Shown here piece by piece: positions 12,801 to 26,369 of a DNA stretch of 64,000 nucleotides. The notes under the pieces are model-generated. The model worked only from the letters and a program-made list of their open reading frames with translations, was not told where the DNA came from and ran no database searches. Made by a program: the position numbers and the translations under genes. Numbering within the stretch: the first letter of the stretch is position 1; every line of letters begins with the position of its first letter. Source of the DNA: Mycteria americana (taxonomy: Eukaryota > Chordata > Aves > Ciconiiformes > Ciconiidae); the NCBI RefSeq assembly GCF_035582795.1, contig NC_134390.1:2185560-2249559 (forward strand), given 5' to 3'.

Positions 12801-15800
12801 CTGGGGAGAGAAGGCCAGCAGATATCTGACCTGAACGCAACCTTTGAGTTCAGAACATGCTCCAGCAGGGTTCCAAGGACCTAAACCTTTAGTATGACAG
12901 AGCCAAAGAGAAGATTTTTTTTTATTTTTTTTTTTTTTTCTTTTTCCTGGAAAGAGCTGGCACTGTGGCGTAAGGGAGTAGTCCCGTTCACCAGTGTGTT
13001 CCCAAAGCAAAAATGAAACCGATCCTTTTATTACACCAACTAAGAGAATTGAAACCTAGCTGCAGGAAGTGTCACAGCTGGCTCCAGGTATGGAGGCACT
13101 TCCTCATGACCGGCAAAGAATTGGAGTGGATGCCTCCTCCATTGCTCATCGCTGCATTTTTTTTTTTCAGGCAATGCCAGTGAAGTACTGAAAGAATGGA
13201 CTGTAACAGGCAAAAAAAAGGTAACGCTTTTGAAATATACTTTGCTAAGGCATTTATCTTTTTATTTTGAGGATTTAGACTACAGAGAACAAGTAGGCAT
13301 TCCTCATGATTTAGATGGGAAGAGAAACCAAAGAGCAAACGTGCATATTGATGTTAGCAGACCTGATGCACAGAGGTAATCTCTAGGTTATCAGGTGCCT
13401 CGCTGTTCAGGGCAATGGTTTACACGATAACTTCAGTGCAAGTTGTAAACGTCATCTTCTCGCCACATTTGCATTTAATTTACTTGTCAGACACATTGTG
13501 TCCGAGATGGCTTCTGAAAAAGGGTTCTAGACTTTCTGTCCTTGCAATCGCTTTTTTATTCTGCTGAGCCTCTACAGGACCCCTGATCCGCACACACAGC
13601 CCCACACTGAAGTAAATCTTTTATCAGGTCCATTTATTTCAACAGAGCTCTGTAATTCACTGTTCAGATAGTCATGCTGTTCCATTTTTCATCGGTAACC
13701 TTTGGAGCTGAACAGTTGCGTTTAATGCTGAGCTCTGTGGAAATATATTTCTCTGTCACGTAAGCTTTCTCAAGTGTTTTGCCTAGTTTGCTCAGATCTC
13801 TGTGAAAGGGTTAAATAAAGATTTGCAAAGTTTCAGTGCTTGATATTATAATATCTAAATCCACCAGGACAAGAATAAAATCATAATTATTCAAAAGGAC
13901 TCCTATGAATACATGAAAAGCACCAGAACGAAACGGAGAGGGGGGGAAAAATGTGACTGAATAGCCCTGTGTTGGGAAGTGAGGGAAGTTTTATCGGAGT
14001 GAGGTCTTGCAGAGCAGCGAGCACCCCCAGAAGCGAGCCGGCCGGTGCTGTGGGGTACAGTCACAAACCTCTCTGGTGCTTCCCATCAGTTATGCAGCCT
14101 TCATCTGATAATCGGTGCATCGCTCTTGTTGGCACACCATCGGAGAGGATAATGTATTCGCGCCTCATTAATGCCACTATATCTGTCCTCATTGTTGAAT
14201 AAATCCCTCCTACTGTTAATAGGATCAACAGTCAGGCTGGCTGAAAAAGCATTTAATTCGGCTACTTTCAGCCAGTAAGCATAAGCTTAATTTTCCCTTC
14301 AGGAATTAAGCTTAACATTTTTTTTTTTCCCCCTCTTTGTGGTGTGGATACCTAATCCTTAGAACAAGAAGAAGAAAACCAAACCGAAACCGCAAGCTGA
14401 ATCGAGCCCTGGCCTCCCAGACCCCGGTAAATTGGTGTCCACTGAAGAGGAGCAGTCGGCAAACTTGGAGAAGGGTGGAATTAACGGTTTCCATGTCAAC
14501 GGTTGTGCCCACGACACGGAGTCTGTGGACTCGCTCAGCGAAGGTTTGGATGCACTTTCAATTGATGCCAGAGAGCTGGAGGATTGCGAGTCTGCTGCAC
14601 CAGACATGCCTGATAGAACAGGTTAGTCTCTATAAAGTAGCGCAGGAGATGGGCACCGAGTGTTTAAAAAGCAGAAGAGCTGCCTCCTGCTGTTTGGTGT
14701 TCCTTCTTCGTTTTGGGTCGGCTTTGAATACTGATTGGTTTGGATGGCTCTTCAGGAAAGAGCGGCTCACCTTGATTTCTGATTTTTTTGCTTGTTATGG
14801 TAAAGAGGCGGTCAGTGTTCTGCTGTCCTCTTCGCGTTCCCCTTTAAACGAGTGTGCTTTTCTACAGCAGTGCCTGAACTAGAGAATGGAATAGCAGACT
14901 TTGACACAAAATCGCTCATCATGCATCCTTCCCAGAGCCCTTCGTCTCTTAGACAGCGGCCTGAGCAGAGGAGCGCTAGCAGGTCTCTGTCCAGATCAAC
15001 AGCGAGCAATTCAACTCCTGCGTCCCTGTCTGTAACGCGGCTGGAAGATGTTTCAGTTTCACCTGCAAACAAGAAGCTAGGTAAGGCCCTGAGGGTCTGC
15101 GCGCTCTCCGATGTCGGAGCTGCTGGCCAAATTCTCACCACCTCTTCTGCGGTGTCCCTGACAGACACAGTGGTGAGGCATACTGGACTTTGATTTTAAT
15201 GCGAGCTAACACGCTGCTTATTATCTGGCCAGTAACTTGCACTCTACTCCTCCTCTCCCCTATGCACAGCAGGAATCTTGACAGCAGTTTAGATGTAGTG
15301 CCTGGAGCGGCAAACCCGTATGTGTGAGAGAAGCAGGGGAGGAAGCAGCCGGTCTCGCTGCATACGTTTAGCCCATTCTTCTGTGTGCTCCACCACAGAG
15401 CCTTTAGGTTGTTTCTCATCTTTTGTGAGAATTTGTTGAAAGGCCAGAAGTTCGGACCAGCCCTGTTACAAGAAGTGACAGCCTCCTTCTACGGGATTTT
15501 TTTTTTTCCTCTTTCATGTGCTTTCTCCGCAGCTGAGCTCTTAGGATAACAAGTGTGGACAGGAGGGACCTCGGAGACCCCGATTGTGATGGCGGTTATT
15601 GTACTTAGCTTAGGGAGGTGAGGTGGTGGTAGTTCACCTCCGTGCACGGGAAAGCTGTAAGGAGCCGTTGTTAATGTCGCTTGGCAGGGGGGCAACTGCA
15701 CCCAGCGAGCTCCAGAGGGTGTGGGCAAGGCGATGCACCCTGCCGGCGAGCAGGGACTAACCTTGGCAGCGATAACCAATCCTTTTGGCTCCTGATTTGA

Positions 15801-18800
15801 GGAAATAGCCTTAATTTTAGTTTCCGAGATAATTCCCTTCCCCAGGCAAACAGTCATTTCGTATCATTTAGTGATATGGCGTGTTGGTCTTTGGAGTAGA
15901 CCGCATTTCACTTGTCTCTAGTCCCTAGCACAAAAGCAACTCAGAGATGCATTTGATTTCTCTCATGTATTTGAAAATGTGCAGGGACATCCCTGCCCAT
16001 AGAAGGGAATTCTACAAGCCTTGGGAACACTTTCCCCAATAAGAAAATCTCTCAAACTGTCCCTGCTGAACCTAGTGCCTTTGTAATGGGGAAGAAAAAT
16101 TTAAAACCAAGCAGTGTGTAGTTTTAAAATAAGAGGGAAAGCCATCTTTAGATTTATCCCTGCTGGGAGGATTTAGCAGTGTGATTGACATGGCTGTTTG
16201 AGTTCACTCTGTCTCTTGGTAGGTTCTAATATTGAAAAATCAGTGAAGGATCTCCAGCGCTGCACCGTTTCACTGGCTCGGTACCGGGTTGTGGTGAAGG
16301 AGGAAATGGATGCTTCCATTAAGAAGATGAAGCAGGTCTTTGCTGAACTGCAGAGTAGGTAAGTTAAATGTAGGGACAGATCCAGGTGTTAAGGCTTAAG
16401 ACCAATACATTTGGAATAAGACTTCAGCCTTCCAGTCAGGTTAATGACTCGCTTGTGTTTGCCCTGCTGCCCAAGCACTGTTCTTCAGCGTCTGGGAGGT
16501 CAGCATGTCGTAAAGAATAAACTGGAGTCTAAAGTCCCGTACTCTGCCGTTTTTAGAAGCCGCCTCTGTGGGCAGCTTTGCAAGGCCTGCGTTCGCCTGT
16601 CGTCCCACACGTGCGGTGGGATGTCAATAGGCCGCTCAAGGCTTTGGTGTGTCCATCAGGGGCTTTGATGTACAGACATGGAGCCGCAGTTCAGGACAGT
16701 TGTCCTGACCGTCATAAAGTCATTTTAGACGCAGGTGATATGAGGAGCTCCCCAGATAACGTCCTGTTGGTTAGGTACTAACATCAGCTGTGCTGGCAGG
16801 AGAACTGCTGGGGCTCAGGGGGCAGCAGGAGGTGTCTTTTAGAAACAAACATTCATATTTGAAATCTTCCAGTTATGGTTGAATATAACGTGGAAGAGAG
16901 GGATCCTTTTGAAGGTATAAGTACACATCAAAGATCATCCTGTGCAGTATTGCTTCCCCCGTTTTAAGCCAAGCTTTTAATACTGTGCATGATGTTCCCT
17001 ACGAGTGTAATTGGGTCTTTTTTTTTAATGAACACCTTTATTGGTTTGGATAAGTGCTTTAAGATGATATTCCGAAAGGCCTCACATCAGATACACTCGC
17101 TGTCTTGGCTGATTGAATCTATTACTGAGAAATTGTTCTTCTTGGTTATACAAATATGATTGCTTTTGGTAAAGAAATATTCCTAAGAAACTGCACAGAG
17201 AGTTCTCCTCGCCTGAAGTGAGTAACATTTGACAAGTAACTAAAATGCTGCTATCGCATTGAAGGATTAAAGTAGATATGTGGCAGACTTGCAAATCGGT
17301 GTCAAAAGCTGTCTGTGTCTGAAAACTGCATGTGGCCTCAAAGGCAAGAGTATTTAGCGGTAGTGATGTAGAGAGCTGTATTCTGAAGCCTTTCAGCAAA
17401 TTTCATTGTTCAGCGTGGACTTTTTCTTGTGCTCGTACTTGTGTTGAACCAGGAAGTGCTCTCCTCAAGTAAGTGGAATGCTGTCCTGTATTTAAATTCA
17501 GCGTGTGCTAAAAATACTGACAAAAATGTTTATAGATGACTTTTAAACTTACCTGGGGAGACTAGACCAAACCGGAGGGGTAGGGTTAAAGGTGTCCGTG
17601 TGCCCTGACCTGCGTTTTCCTCCTAAGGGTTGTGGTCTCCAAGCCGAAGCCGGACGTGGAGCTCCCAGCACCTCCCGTCTTTTGGAAAAGCTGCGATGTA
17701 AGGGGATTCACCTTGTCAATAGCGGAGGGATTTGTAGCCCTAACTCACGTTTGGTTTTAGGAATATTATTTCTTACTTTGTTAGTGGCTTTGTCTACTGA
17801 TTCAGTATTATCACTGCATACGGTGGGTTTTTGTTGTTCAGTTTTTTGTCTGCCTCTCTATACGCTTACAACATCTGTAAAAGCCTCTCCCTGGTATGGA
17901 AAATGTCATTCTTTTGGCTAACGCGTCTGGTTCTGTATAAGTAATTCCTCGCCCTTTGATTTACGTTACCATCTATAAAACACTTGCGTCACGTTCGGAA
18001 AGGTTAAAGACTCAAGTCCAGTCCCGCAGCATTGCTCCGATAAGCTGAGCCGGCAGCGGGTGAAGCAGGACGTGCGGTTCCGTGAGCGGGGAGGCGAGTG
18101 CCTGCCTGGAACGGGGCCATCGGGAACCTCCTTCGACAAATGCCAAGCGAAAGAGCTGCCCAGCAGGATGCCAGGTCTGTGCAGTCGATAAGCGGTGACT
18201 CTGCAGCCGGGGCCGTTTGGCTCTGCAGAAAAAGATTCACTTTCCTTTTCCCGAAAGTGATGCAGTTGCCGGTGAGCTTGAGGTGTAAATTGTACCTTCA
18301 CGGTTTTTTCCTGCTTGTTTTTGTTTTTCCAACTCCCTCCATGACCCAGAGAATAACGAGTGTGTTTTTAAATCCTGTGGCACAAGGCAGGATCCGATAG
18401 TTAAATCCTCTTGCCGAACTGCCTCTCCAGTTGGCTTTCTACCAAAGGAAAACCTGGTTTAAAAGCAGGTTTGTTCAACTGAAATAGGATATTGAAGTAG
18501 CACAGCTTGGACTGGTTTAACTTCTGCCTGTCAGGGCTGCCCTTTGGATGTGCTTTTAACCAGTGAGGCTTCCTAGAATTCTTCAGCTTCATCTTAACCA
18601 TCGTATAAGCTAGACAACATGCTTATGTTAGATCTGTGGTCTGTAGGTAGGTGAGGGTGAAGAAGGAGACTCTAATGCTGGGGTCATGCCTATCTCAGTC
18701 TCTGAAATCCATCCTGTTTGAGTAGCAGATGTAGCAGTAGCTGCTTTGGCTTCCTATTTGGAGAGGATTTGCTTCTCTGGGCTGGAGATGATCGGGTAAG

Positions 18801-21800
18801 CTGAGCTAGGGAATCCTCATAGTCCTTAATTTCCTGAATATTTTTCTATCTGCTGACAGGGAAAGTAGCACATCAGGGGGGAAAAAAAAAAACCCTGAGC
18901 CTTTGTGAGTGGTGCGGGGAAGTTCAGCTTCAGCGCCGTGAGCTGAGGTGGGTGTGGGGCAGGGTCTGAGGTTTCTCACTGCTGAGGTCCCTGCCGCGTG
19001 CCTTGCGCTGCAGATCGCCCTTGCTTCCTCCTGCCAGGCATGCTTCCAGCCGCCTTCGATTGCAGTCAGTCTTTGAGATCGTTGTGTTTCAGCCCCAAGG
19101 AAGACTGACCCCAAAACCCGTAGTGTGCTTGTGCAAACAGCTCTTGTCTTTCACGGACAGACAATGTCCTGCAGGCACTGCTGGACCGAGCTGGCTTGCA
19201 GCTGAGGAGGGCATCTTCTCTAATGGCTGGGTCACAACCGTGTGTTCAGCATTATTTCATCTTCAGCATTATTTCATCTGCTTCCCCTTTTTGTTCCTTG
19301 CGTACTTCTTTAATGTCCTTTCTTAAAGCCCAGTCTTCTGGCAGGGGCAGATGCGCTCTCTGTCCTGCATGGGATCTTGTCCCAGGACAGAGCGGTCGAG
19401 GAAGGCAGGTGTGTTTCTGAACGGATCCGGAGGAAGGGAGGCGAGTTTGTTTGCCGAGAAGCCGTGCAGGATGGAGGAGCAGTGGGGTCTGATCAGAGTC
19501 ACTCATCACGCAAACCTCGGGCAAAGCCACTTGACCTCTGTTCCTCAGCCAGCCCAACTGTAAAATTGGGTAAAGGACTCCAGCTGAGCTCTGCTGAGTA
19601 AATTAAATTACAAAGAGACGCAAGCTGTGATCTGTGCCAAGGTGCGTGCCTGTGTGCCTGCAGCCTGGTGGAGAAAGCCCAAAATGGCCCATATAAAGCG
19701 GGTGTTGGCTCTGCAGGAGCTGGGTGTGTGCCTGTGTGTTCAGGGAGGAGGCGTCGGGGTAAGGCGTAGCACGACCGAGTTCTGCAGCACGAGAGCCACG
19801 AGGCCGTTCCTGCGCTCGAATTAATCATTAAGGCCGCGTTCACACCCGTATCTCTCCGAGCTCTGGGGGATTCCTGCCGCTGACGTGGCTCTGGGCAGAA
19901 GGCAGCTGGGGTATCTCCCTTTACCCTGCCCATCGGCGTTGGCAGAGCCAGGTTGAACCGCTCTGGGGATGGCTGGAAAGAAGGTGAAGTCTTATTAGCG
20001 TAGCTTCTGACACGCGTCGTTGTATTTGCGCGGTTGGGCTGAGAGTGCCTGACCTGGATCAGGCCCCTGCTGTGCTACGAGCAGAAACAATTCCTGCTCT
20101 GAAAAGGCAGATGGACAGAGCGATAAATCAACAGAAGAAGCCAAATGTCAAAGCTGCTGTTCAGAGGGAATTGTTTAAATTGATCTTGCCTCAGCCCTCT
20201 CTGACATGCAGAGGAGCAGGAGCGATGGTTTGAGTTTGCATTTCAGATGCTCTGTGGTTTCCCTTTCAGATGGTCGCTAAAATAAATATTCTTCCTATTT
20301 TCGAGCAAACCTTTCTCACTAAAAAAGCGTGTGGTCAGTGTTGAAGGGCTGACCCTGCGCACCGCTGATATCTCTCTCAGTACCGTTTAGCGTCTGTGCT
20401 GCCAGTGTCATACAGCTAACACGTGAGAGGAAGACTCTGCTTTTATATTTAGAAAGCAGAAGCTGAAATGAACCCTATTAATAGGCTGGATGTCGAATGC
20501 GTTCAAGCCGCTGGCAGCAGCTGAGCGAAGGTGAGCTGCAGCCGTGCAGGCTGAGGGCGGTGGAGGCGTAGCTTAGAGCCAAGCACAAAAGAAGCATTTG
20601 CAAGGGAGAGTGTCTGCAAGGGTCTGGATTCCTTACAGCCAAGAACAGAGCTGTGACCAGTACCTGCCCCTGTCCAGAATGGGAGGACTGGGATTTCCTC
20701 TCCGGCTTCCATTGTAACCCGAGTTACTCGGTGTGCACGTCTCCGGGGGTCAGAGCCCTCTGTGCGCAGCCTGTGAGCAGCGGTTATGGGGAGCTCCCTG
20801 GGTGCTCTGCCTTACCGGAGGGTGCTCCATAGCCTGAATTTGCTAAATTTGGCCAGGCGGTAGCCGCGCGGTTCTGCTTGCGTAAAGGCTGCCGCCGCGA
20901 TGCCCGGGGGAATTGCAGTCTCGTGGCACAGACGCACTTGAGGCACGCCAGAGCCTCCTGGCGAGTGGAGATGCTTCGCTGTGACCCACTCAGGTGTTCC
21001 CTCCGTGACCAAAAAACCCTCAGACGGTAAGAGACTCCCGGATCGTGGACCTGTGTTGGCTCCGGCTGACCTGCCGACTGGCAGGAGGTCACGTCCTTGT
21101 CCCCGCTGCGCCCTGTGGAAGGGTGTGCATGCTCTCGCGTGGGTCCTGCAGCCCTGTGGGGATCAGCGGGGTACGTGCCTCCCGAGAAGCGGGACAGAGC
21201 ACCGGAACCCAGGTTTCTGGGTTGGTGGGCCAGTTTGGTAGGCTTAAATAAGCTAAAGAGGGCATAAGGGTGAAGCATTGCTTCACAACCCGGCACCTGA
21301 GGGGCTGCCTTGGAGGGGACGGGTGCCCGAATGCCCGGCGTCCTGCTCCTGCTGTTGTGGCTCCTCGTCCTGCCCCACTGCTCGTTAGTTTTGTGTTTTG
21401 AGTGACTCTTTTAAACATCGTGCCCTAGTTTTCTATGGTGATAAAGTCCAGCGGAGTGCAGCTTCCCCTAACACCACAGCTGCCGTTCCCTCTCCCCTTG
21501 CCAAGCGGCTCCGACTTTATCGGAGTAAGGTGACCACGTACCCAGCGGGTTGTCAGGAACGCCGCGCCGTGCTCCGCGCTGACCCAAGCCTGAGCAAGTT
21601 GTAACGCCAGCGAAGCCTGCACGCAACTCTTCGGCTTCCAGAACAAAAGCCGGTTCCCGGTGCGCGGCACGGCGGCCTCCTGCCGCCATCTGTCGGTCTC
21701 TCCCCGCTGGCCGGCACGCCTGGAAACCCTCCCGCCGCTGCTCTTGCGGTAGAATTTTGTTGTCCTCTTTGTTTAATACTAAATCTCATCCCTTTTTCTG

Positions 21801-24800
21801 TATTTTTTTTTTTTTTTTCCCCTCCCAGCCTTATGGATCGTGAGGTGGCGTTGCTGGCTGAAATGGACAAAGTGAAAGCAGAAGCAAGTAAGGCTCGCTC
21901 TTTCTACTGAGTGCCCACCTGAAGAGCTGTGGGTGTTGCTGCACTCCAGAGAGACAGCCCCCCTAAAGCAGATTTCCGTGCCCTACCTCCTCTTCACAGT
22001 GTTCCTAAACACGTGGCTCTATACCCAAACAGAACTTGCCCTATAGCTGGAGTTAGCAGTATATATTGTGGCTAGGTTACGTTTGCCGCTGACGCGGTTG
22101 ACGGCACCCGTCCTCTTCGAGGCCGTTGCTCTGTGCCCTCCTTAGAGGATGGGATGTAAACCGCGCTCCTCCACGGGAGGCCGTTCCTGAAAATCTCGGC
22201 GTTCCCGGGGAGCTGGGAAGGGCGCTCTCAGCTCAGCTGGTGCGGGTGGGAAGTGATCCACGGGGACACCCACGCCGGCAGCACCGAGCCCCGCGGTTTA
22301 GGGGTTGGCAAGGGAGCGGTTAGCCTGGGGAGAGCGGCAAAGCCGCTACCAAAGCTGCGTGTCGTGCCCCTCGTCGAGTCAGCTTACTGTCTGGAGACGT
22401 AAATGGCTGCGGGGGGAGCGGCCGGGGCTGCTGCGCAGCTGGCGCGGAGCCGTCCGGGGGGGACGCTCGGGGGAACCTGTTGCTTACCAATAAGGTGCTG
22501 TGTGCCGGGGCTGGGGTTGTTTAACTCTGGGTGGGCTGGTTCGGTCTCGGCGCTGCCTAAGCCGCGGTCTGTTTTGCAGTGGAAATTCTGGTCAGCCGCC
22601 AGAAGAAGGCAGAGGCCCTGAAGAAGATGACTGATGTGGCAGTGCGAATGTCGGAGGAGCAGCTGGTTGAGCTTAGAGCCGACATAAAGGTGAGCTTTTC
22701 CGCTTCTGTCTAATCCAGCCTAGTCCTGCTCTCACCGAAATGCGGTGTTGCAGGAATTACGCACCCGCCACCTAGCCCACGGTGGGAATTAGGCGGGTGC
22801 CAGCTCAACAGGGCCCGGCTTTAGGTTCCTGCTCGAAGAAGACGAGTTACCAATCCACTGAGTAAACGAGCAGTTTATTTATCCGACGTGCAGAGCAGCT
22901 CGAGCTGGGTGCCTCCGAGGAGGGACCCCTACCCCAGATCGCACACCCCGATTATACCCGTACCGCCCAGCACCCGATCCCCAAGTCCAATGCCTTAATT
23001 CTGGTCTCTTGACTTCTCGCTGGTTTTCTTGGTCGCTGGGCTGGCCTTCTGAAGTGACCTCATTCTCTCGGAATTGTTTCCTTTGTCCTTATCCTCTTCA
23101 TTCCGCTTGTATCTGCTGGATTCAATGAGTTCTGTGTTTGCAGCGTGAGTTTTATCAGAAAGTTTACTCTCGGAAAGCTCTTGCAGCCTAAGGCTTCAAC
23201 TACTTTAGCTTCTAGCGCTAAGCAAGGCTATTAATCCTAGCAGTTCTCAACGGTGGTACGCTTTTTTGTAACCTCCTGGGCTTCCGACACTTCCGAACGC
23301 AGTTTTGTGTTGTGTGCAAGGCTTTCCTTGCGTCCGTAGTTCTCGAATTCACCGCCGGTGCTCTGCACGCTGCTGTCCGCAGCCACGCCGCGGGATACGG
23401 GACACCTTAATTTAAAATATTTGGTTTGTAAAATACTGACTTCAGCCGACAAACGATCATCCAGACATTAACCCCGGTGTGCGCAGCCCAACTTTCAGCC
23501 ATTGTGAACCGGCAGAGAGCAGGGAACGCGGCACGGCCGCGGCTTTGTGCTCAGAGCAGTTGTGAAAACCTCCCGCTGGCGCAGGCTGACCTCTGCCTTT
23601 CCCCCGAAATCGGGAGAGCCTGCCTGCTGCGCGTGAATGACTTTTATATTCCGTAAAACGCTTCTGCTCTCCAGCACGCCGGCTCCTGCCGCAAGAGGTC
23701 AGTGCAAAGTTGCATCAATTAAACTCCGGTTTGAAAACTAAAACTGCTCACCCCCGTAGCGGGATTAGTGCAGCTGAGAAACCGGTTGCCCCTGTGAGCG
23801 TCCGGAGACCTGGGCTGTGCTCGTTTCACAGACCGGAGACGGGCAGGCTGGAGCTGCTGTCGGATTGAGTTAACCTACGGCTTGGCTGCTGGAGCCTGGG
23901 GAAGGCTGTTTGTGCACGGGTGGAAACGGCGCTGAAAAAAAATCTGGTTTTCTATTTCCCGAAGTCGTCGTAGCCATCTGCCAAATCACCAAGATGTTTA
24001 TCAAGCAGCACCCAACTCGGCTACTCCTTCCTGGGCCAAAAGGGGAGGCTTTCACCTCCATTTTCTCTTCCTGTGCCCCCTAATTCAGTGCACGGACTGA
24101 ATTAACCTGCGCGTTTTGCCTTTTCGGTGAAGCACTTTGTGAGCGAACGGAAGTACGACGAGGACCTGGGCAGGGTGGCGCGGTTCACGTGCGACCTCGA
24201 CGCGCTGAAGAAGAGCATCGCCTCGTTCGGGCAAGGTGAGCTGGATGGGAGTGGGGGAGGAGCCGAGGTGTCGGTCACCCCTTTGCTAGCCCCGCCATCG
24301 CCAAAACCCTTCACGTGTGCCCCAAAACTTGACGGCGGCGAGACCGGGAGAGGTCTGCTTTGGGGACGTTTGGTTTCCTCTCGGCAGTGGACGGAGGAGC
24401 CAGCCCTCCCCTTGCTGCTGCTGCGGACGCTCCTCCCTTGGCAAGAGGGGTCTGTGCCCGTTCCCTTCGCTCTCGAGCCCTGGTACCGTTCACACGACCA
24501 AAGCTTGCCAGAAAAAGCTCCGTTGTCCCTTCGAGCCTTTGGCTCCAGCCGTGAGCCGCCTCCGCCCCGGCAGCGCCGTAGCTGGCAGGGTCCAGAGGCC
24601 GGAGGGCGAACGGTCTGGGTCCCGCCCGCACGACACGGATTTTGGGGTATTTCTCTTCCAGTTTCCCATCCAAAGAACAGCTACTCCACCCGATTGCGGT
24701 GCAGCTCCGTCACAGCCGCGTCCCTGAGCGCTCCCAGCGAGACCTCTGCTCCCTCCGCCCCCGCCTGTGCCTCTGCCGCAAGCCTTACCGCCAGCAAGAA

Positions 24801-25502
24801 GCCCTCGTCCTCAGCGGAGGCGGCCGCGGGGAACGCCGCCGGCCGCCCTCCCCAGCCTTCGCGAGAGGTAACCGCACCCTGGCGCGGCACCGGCACGGCG
24901 CTGCGGGAAGCTTGCTCCCTGTTTGTGGCTCCTCTCCCGATTCCCGGGCCGGGTCCATCCCTGCCGGGTGCCCTTTGCCGTCAGGGCTCGCGCGGCAGAG
25001 CCCGGGGTAGCTGGAAGCCGCAGAGCGCAGCCTTGCCGTGACGGTTCCGCTCCAGAGCGGCCTGGGGGGGGGTTTTGCTTTTCCGCTTCCCTCCCCGGAA
25101 CGGGAGGTGGGGGTGCGTAGGGATGCGGCAGCGGGAGGTCGCAGCCCTCCGGCCGGCGGGACTGGCTCCGCTGGCCCATGCTCACTCGCCCACCCTCTTC
25201 TGTTTCAGGCTTTCCAGGGGAACAGGAGACCGGGAGCGGGGCCCAGGTCCCAGGGCCAGCGCCACGTCAGCCCCCTCGCCCCCGGGCGCTACACCAGCGG
25301 CAACCGACACAGGAACGGGCCGGGCCAGGCCCACGGCAGGCGGCAAAGCTCGCCCCTGGCAGCCTCCGCTGGCGGCACCCGCCAGACTCAGCCCACGGGC
25401 ACCAGCGGTGCCTCGGCACAGCCCGGCCGGTCCGGCACAGAGACCAAGGGGCTCCCGCAGCGTAAGCCCAGAGCCAGTCGGCAGGAGGGAGCGAGCTCCT
25501 GA
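3819..25502 (+). CDS. SPATS2: SPATS2, spermatogenesis-associated serine-rich protein 2 (12 coding exons)
   Basis: This is the DUF1387-family protein SPATS2, a cytoplasmic, probably RNA-associated protein of unknown molecular activity. Coding exons are 3819-3843, 11758-11837, 12119-12227, 13171-13220, 14363-14621, 14868-15080, 16223-16358, 21829-21887, 22580-22689, 24133-24235, 24662-24867 and 25209-25502. All junctions are GT-AG and phases agree; the sum is 1644 nt, or 547 aa, against about 545 in human. The N-terminus starts MSKKQNTKD and continues with the conserved SGFIFDVQSNTV. A UBA-like segment (NNEIVLVLQHFDNCVDKTVQ) follows, then a Lys-rich stretch, the serine-rich middle (SLSEGLDALSIDARELED) and a helical core (SNIEKSVKDLQRCTVSLARY, HFVSERKYDEDLGRVARFTC). 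The C-tail is Gly/Arg/Gln-rich and ends at TGA 25500-25502. The start is fixed by alignment to the human N-terminus, although it leaves only 25 coding bases in that exon. Exon 6 has a tandem acceptor (cagcag, 14865-14870). Confidence 0.96.
3844..11757 (+). other. SPATS2: SPATS2 intron 1 of the coding region (7.9 kb)
   Basis: This is the largest intron in the window. It has moderate GC, several T homopolymers (4828-4840, 8448-8474, 8936-8952) and many short open frames with no recognisable similarity. I saw no CR1-type LINE tail, no tRNA and no coding exon in it. A [13 protein letters not shown] sits near 4680. Confidence 0.6.
16359..21828 (+). other. SPATS2: SPATS2 intron 7 (5.5 kb)
   Basis: Non-coding interval between exons 7 and 8. 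It carries a small 17-bp direct duplication (cagcattatttcatctt, near 19246-19280) and no recognisable gene. Short open frames here (for example 20784-21296 on the minus strand) have compositions typical of intron noise. Confidence 0.6.
22746..23160 (-). mobile_element. Probable solo LTR of an endogenous retrovirus in SPATS2 intron 9
   Basis: Read on the minus strand, this stretch has the order of an LTR. A region of about 200 bp is followed by a TATA-like gtataa (22957-22952), then about 75 bp later an AATAAA (22879-22874), then about 130 bp that end near a CA dinucleotide at the SPATS2 exon 9 side. No internal gag/pol/env region flanks it, so if the call is right it is a solo LTR and an old fossil. 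I could not define a clear target-site duplication, so both ends are approximate and the family (class) is not determined. Confidence 0.4.
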
Positions 25503-26194
25503 GAGCCCCGGGCTCCCCCTTCCTGCCCCGGCTCCGCCGCGAGAGCAGACTGGAGGAAGCTCCTAGCTAGGATACTAACCAAGGAAAGTTTACACTTCTC
25601 ACTTTTCGTGCCATTTCTTTTTTGGTTTGGTTTTTCTTTCCCCCCCCCTCTCTTCCCTTCCTTCCCCCCCCCCCCCCGCTTTGTGTTCTTCATGCCTGCA
25701 CTGCACCCTCCGAGCGGGCTGGGGTCTCCCCCTGCCCCCTCTCTTGCCCTTTTCCTTTCCCCTCGTGTCTGCGAAAGCCCTGGCAGCGCTGGCCACAGCC
25801 CGGCCTCGCGCCTCTTCTCTTCCGGGCGCCAACATCTGGGCCTCGCCGCGGAGGAACGGCCCGTGACAGCCTCGTGCTGGCAGCGAGGATGAGCGCCGGG
25901 GGGGGGGCTGGGGGTGTCCCCTCCCCGGGGGACAGCCGGGAGTCGGGACCCCTCCTCTCGGGGCCGTGTCGCAGGCTGCATCCGCACCCCTCGCTGTTCT
26001 CTGGTTTTTAGGGTGGGGACCTCTTTTATTTTACTCACTTCCCCCTCTCGCCTGCCTTCCCCCCTCTCCAGCCTTTCTCCATCCCTCAATGAAGGCGATA
26101 GCAATAGCGGTGGGTGACGCCGAGCCCGGGTGACGCCGGCTGGAGGTGGCGGCAGGCGTTGGAGGTGGCGGCAGGCGTTGGTCACAGCTGTACC

Positions 26195-26200
26195 AATAAA
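26195..26200 (+). terminator. SPATS2: SPATS2 proximal poly(A) signal AATAAA
   Basis: Canonical AATAAA in taccaataaagg, about 690 bases after the SPATS2 stop codon. Confidence 0.6.
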
Positions 26201-26363
26201 GGCGATGTTGCTGGTGGCTCTCCCTCTCTGTGCCTCGCTCCACCCCGTGAGCCACGGTGAGGCGGGGGCTCCCCCCCTCTGCTGCCCCCCCAGTTCCCGT
26301 CCTGGGGGCTCCCCCCCCCCCCCCCCTTTAACCAAAGTTCTCCTGCTTTGGTTGGACAAATTA

Positions 26364-26369
26364 AATAAA
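26364..26369 (+). terminator. SPATS2: SPATS2 distal poly(A) signal AATAAA
   Basis: A second AATAAA in ttaaataaatg. It is the last before the KCNH3 start, and transcription of SPATS2 probably ends within about 30 bp. That leaves roughly 300 bp to the KCNH3 ATG. Confidence 0.6.

Noticed and set aside
3844-22579. CR1 LINE copies in SPATS2 introns
   Set aside because: I looked for the typical CR1 3' end (repeated attctatg) on both strands and did not see it; a masked search might still find worn fragments.
24127-25041. A 304-codon frame starting near SPATS2 exon 10
   Set aside because: Only its first 34 codons are SPATS2 exon 10; the rest reads through the intron, and the exon 11 frame is different.
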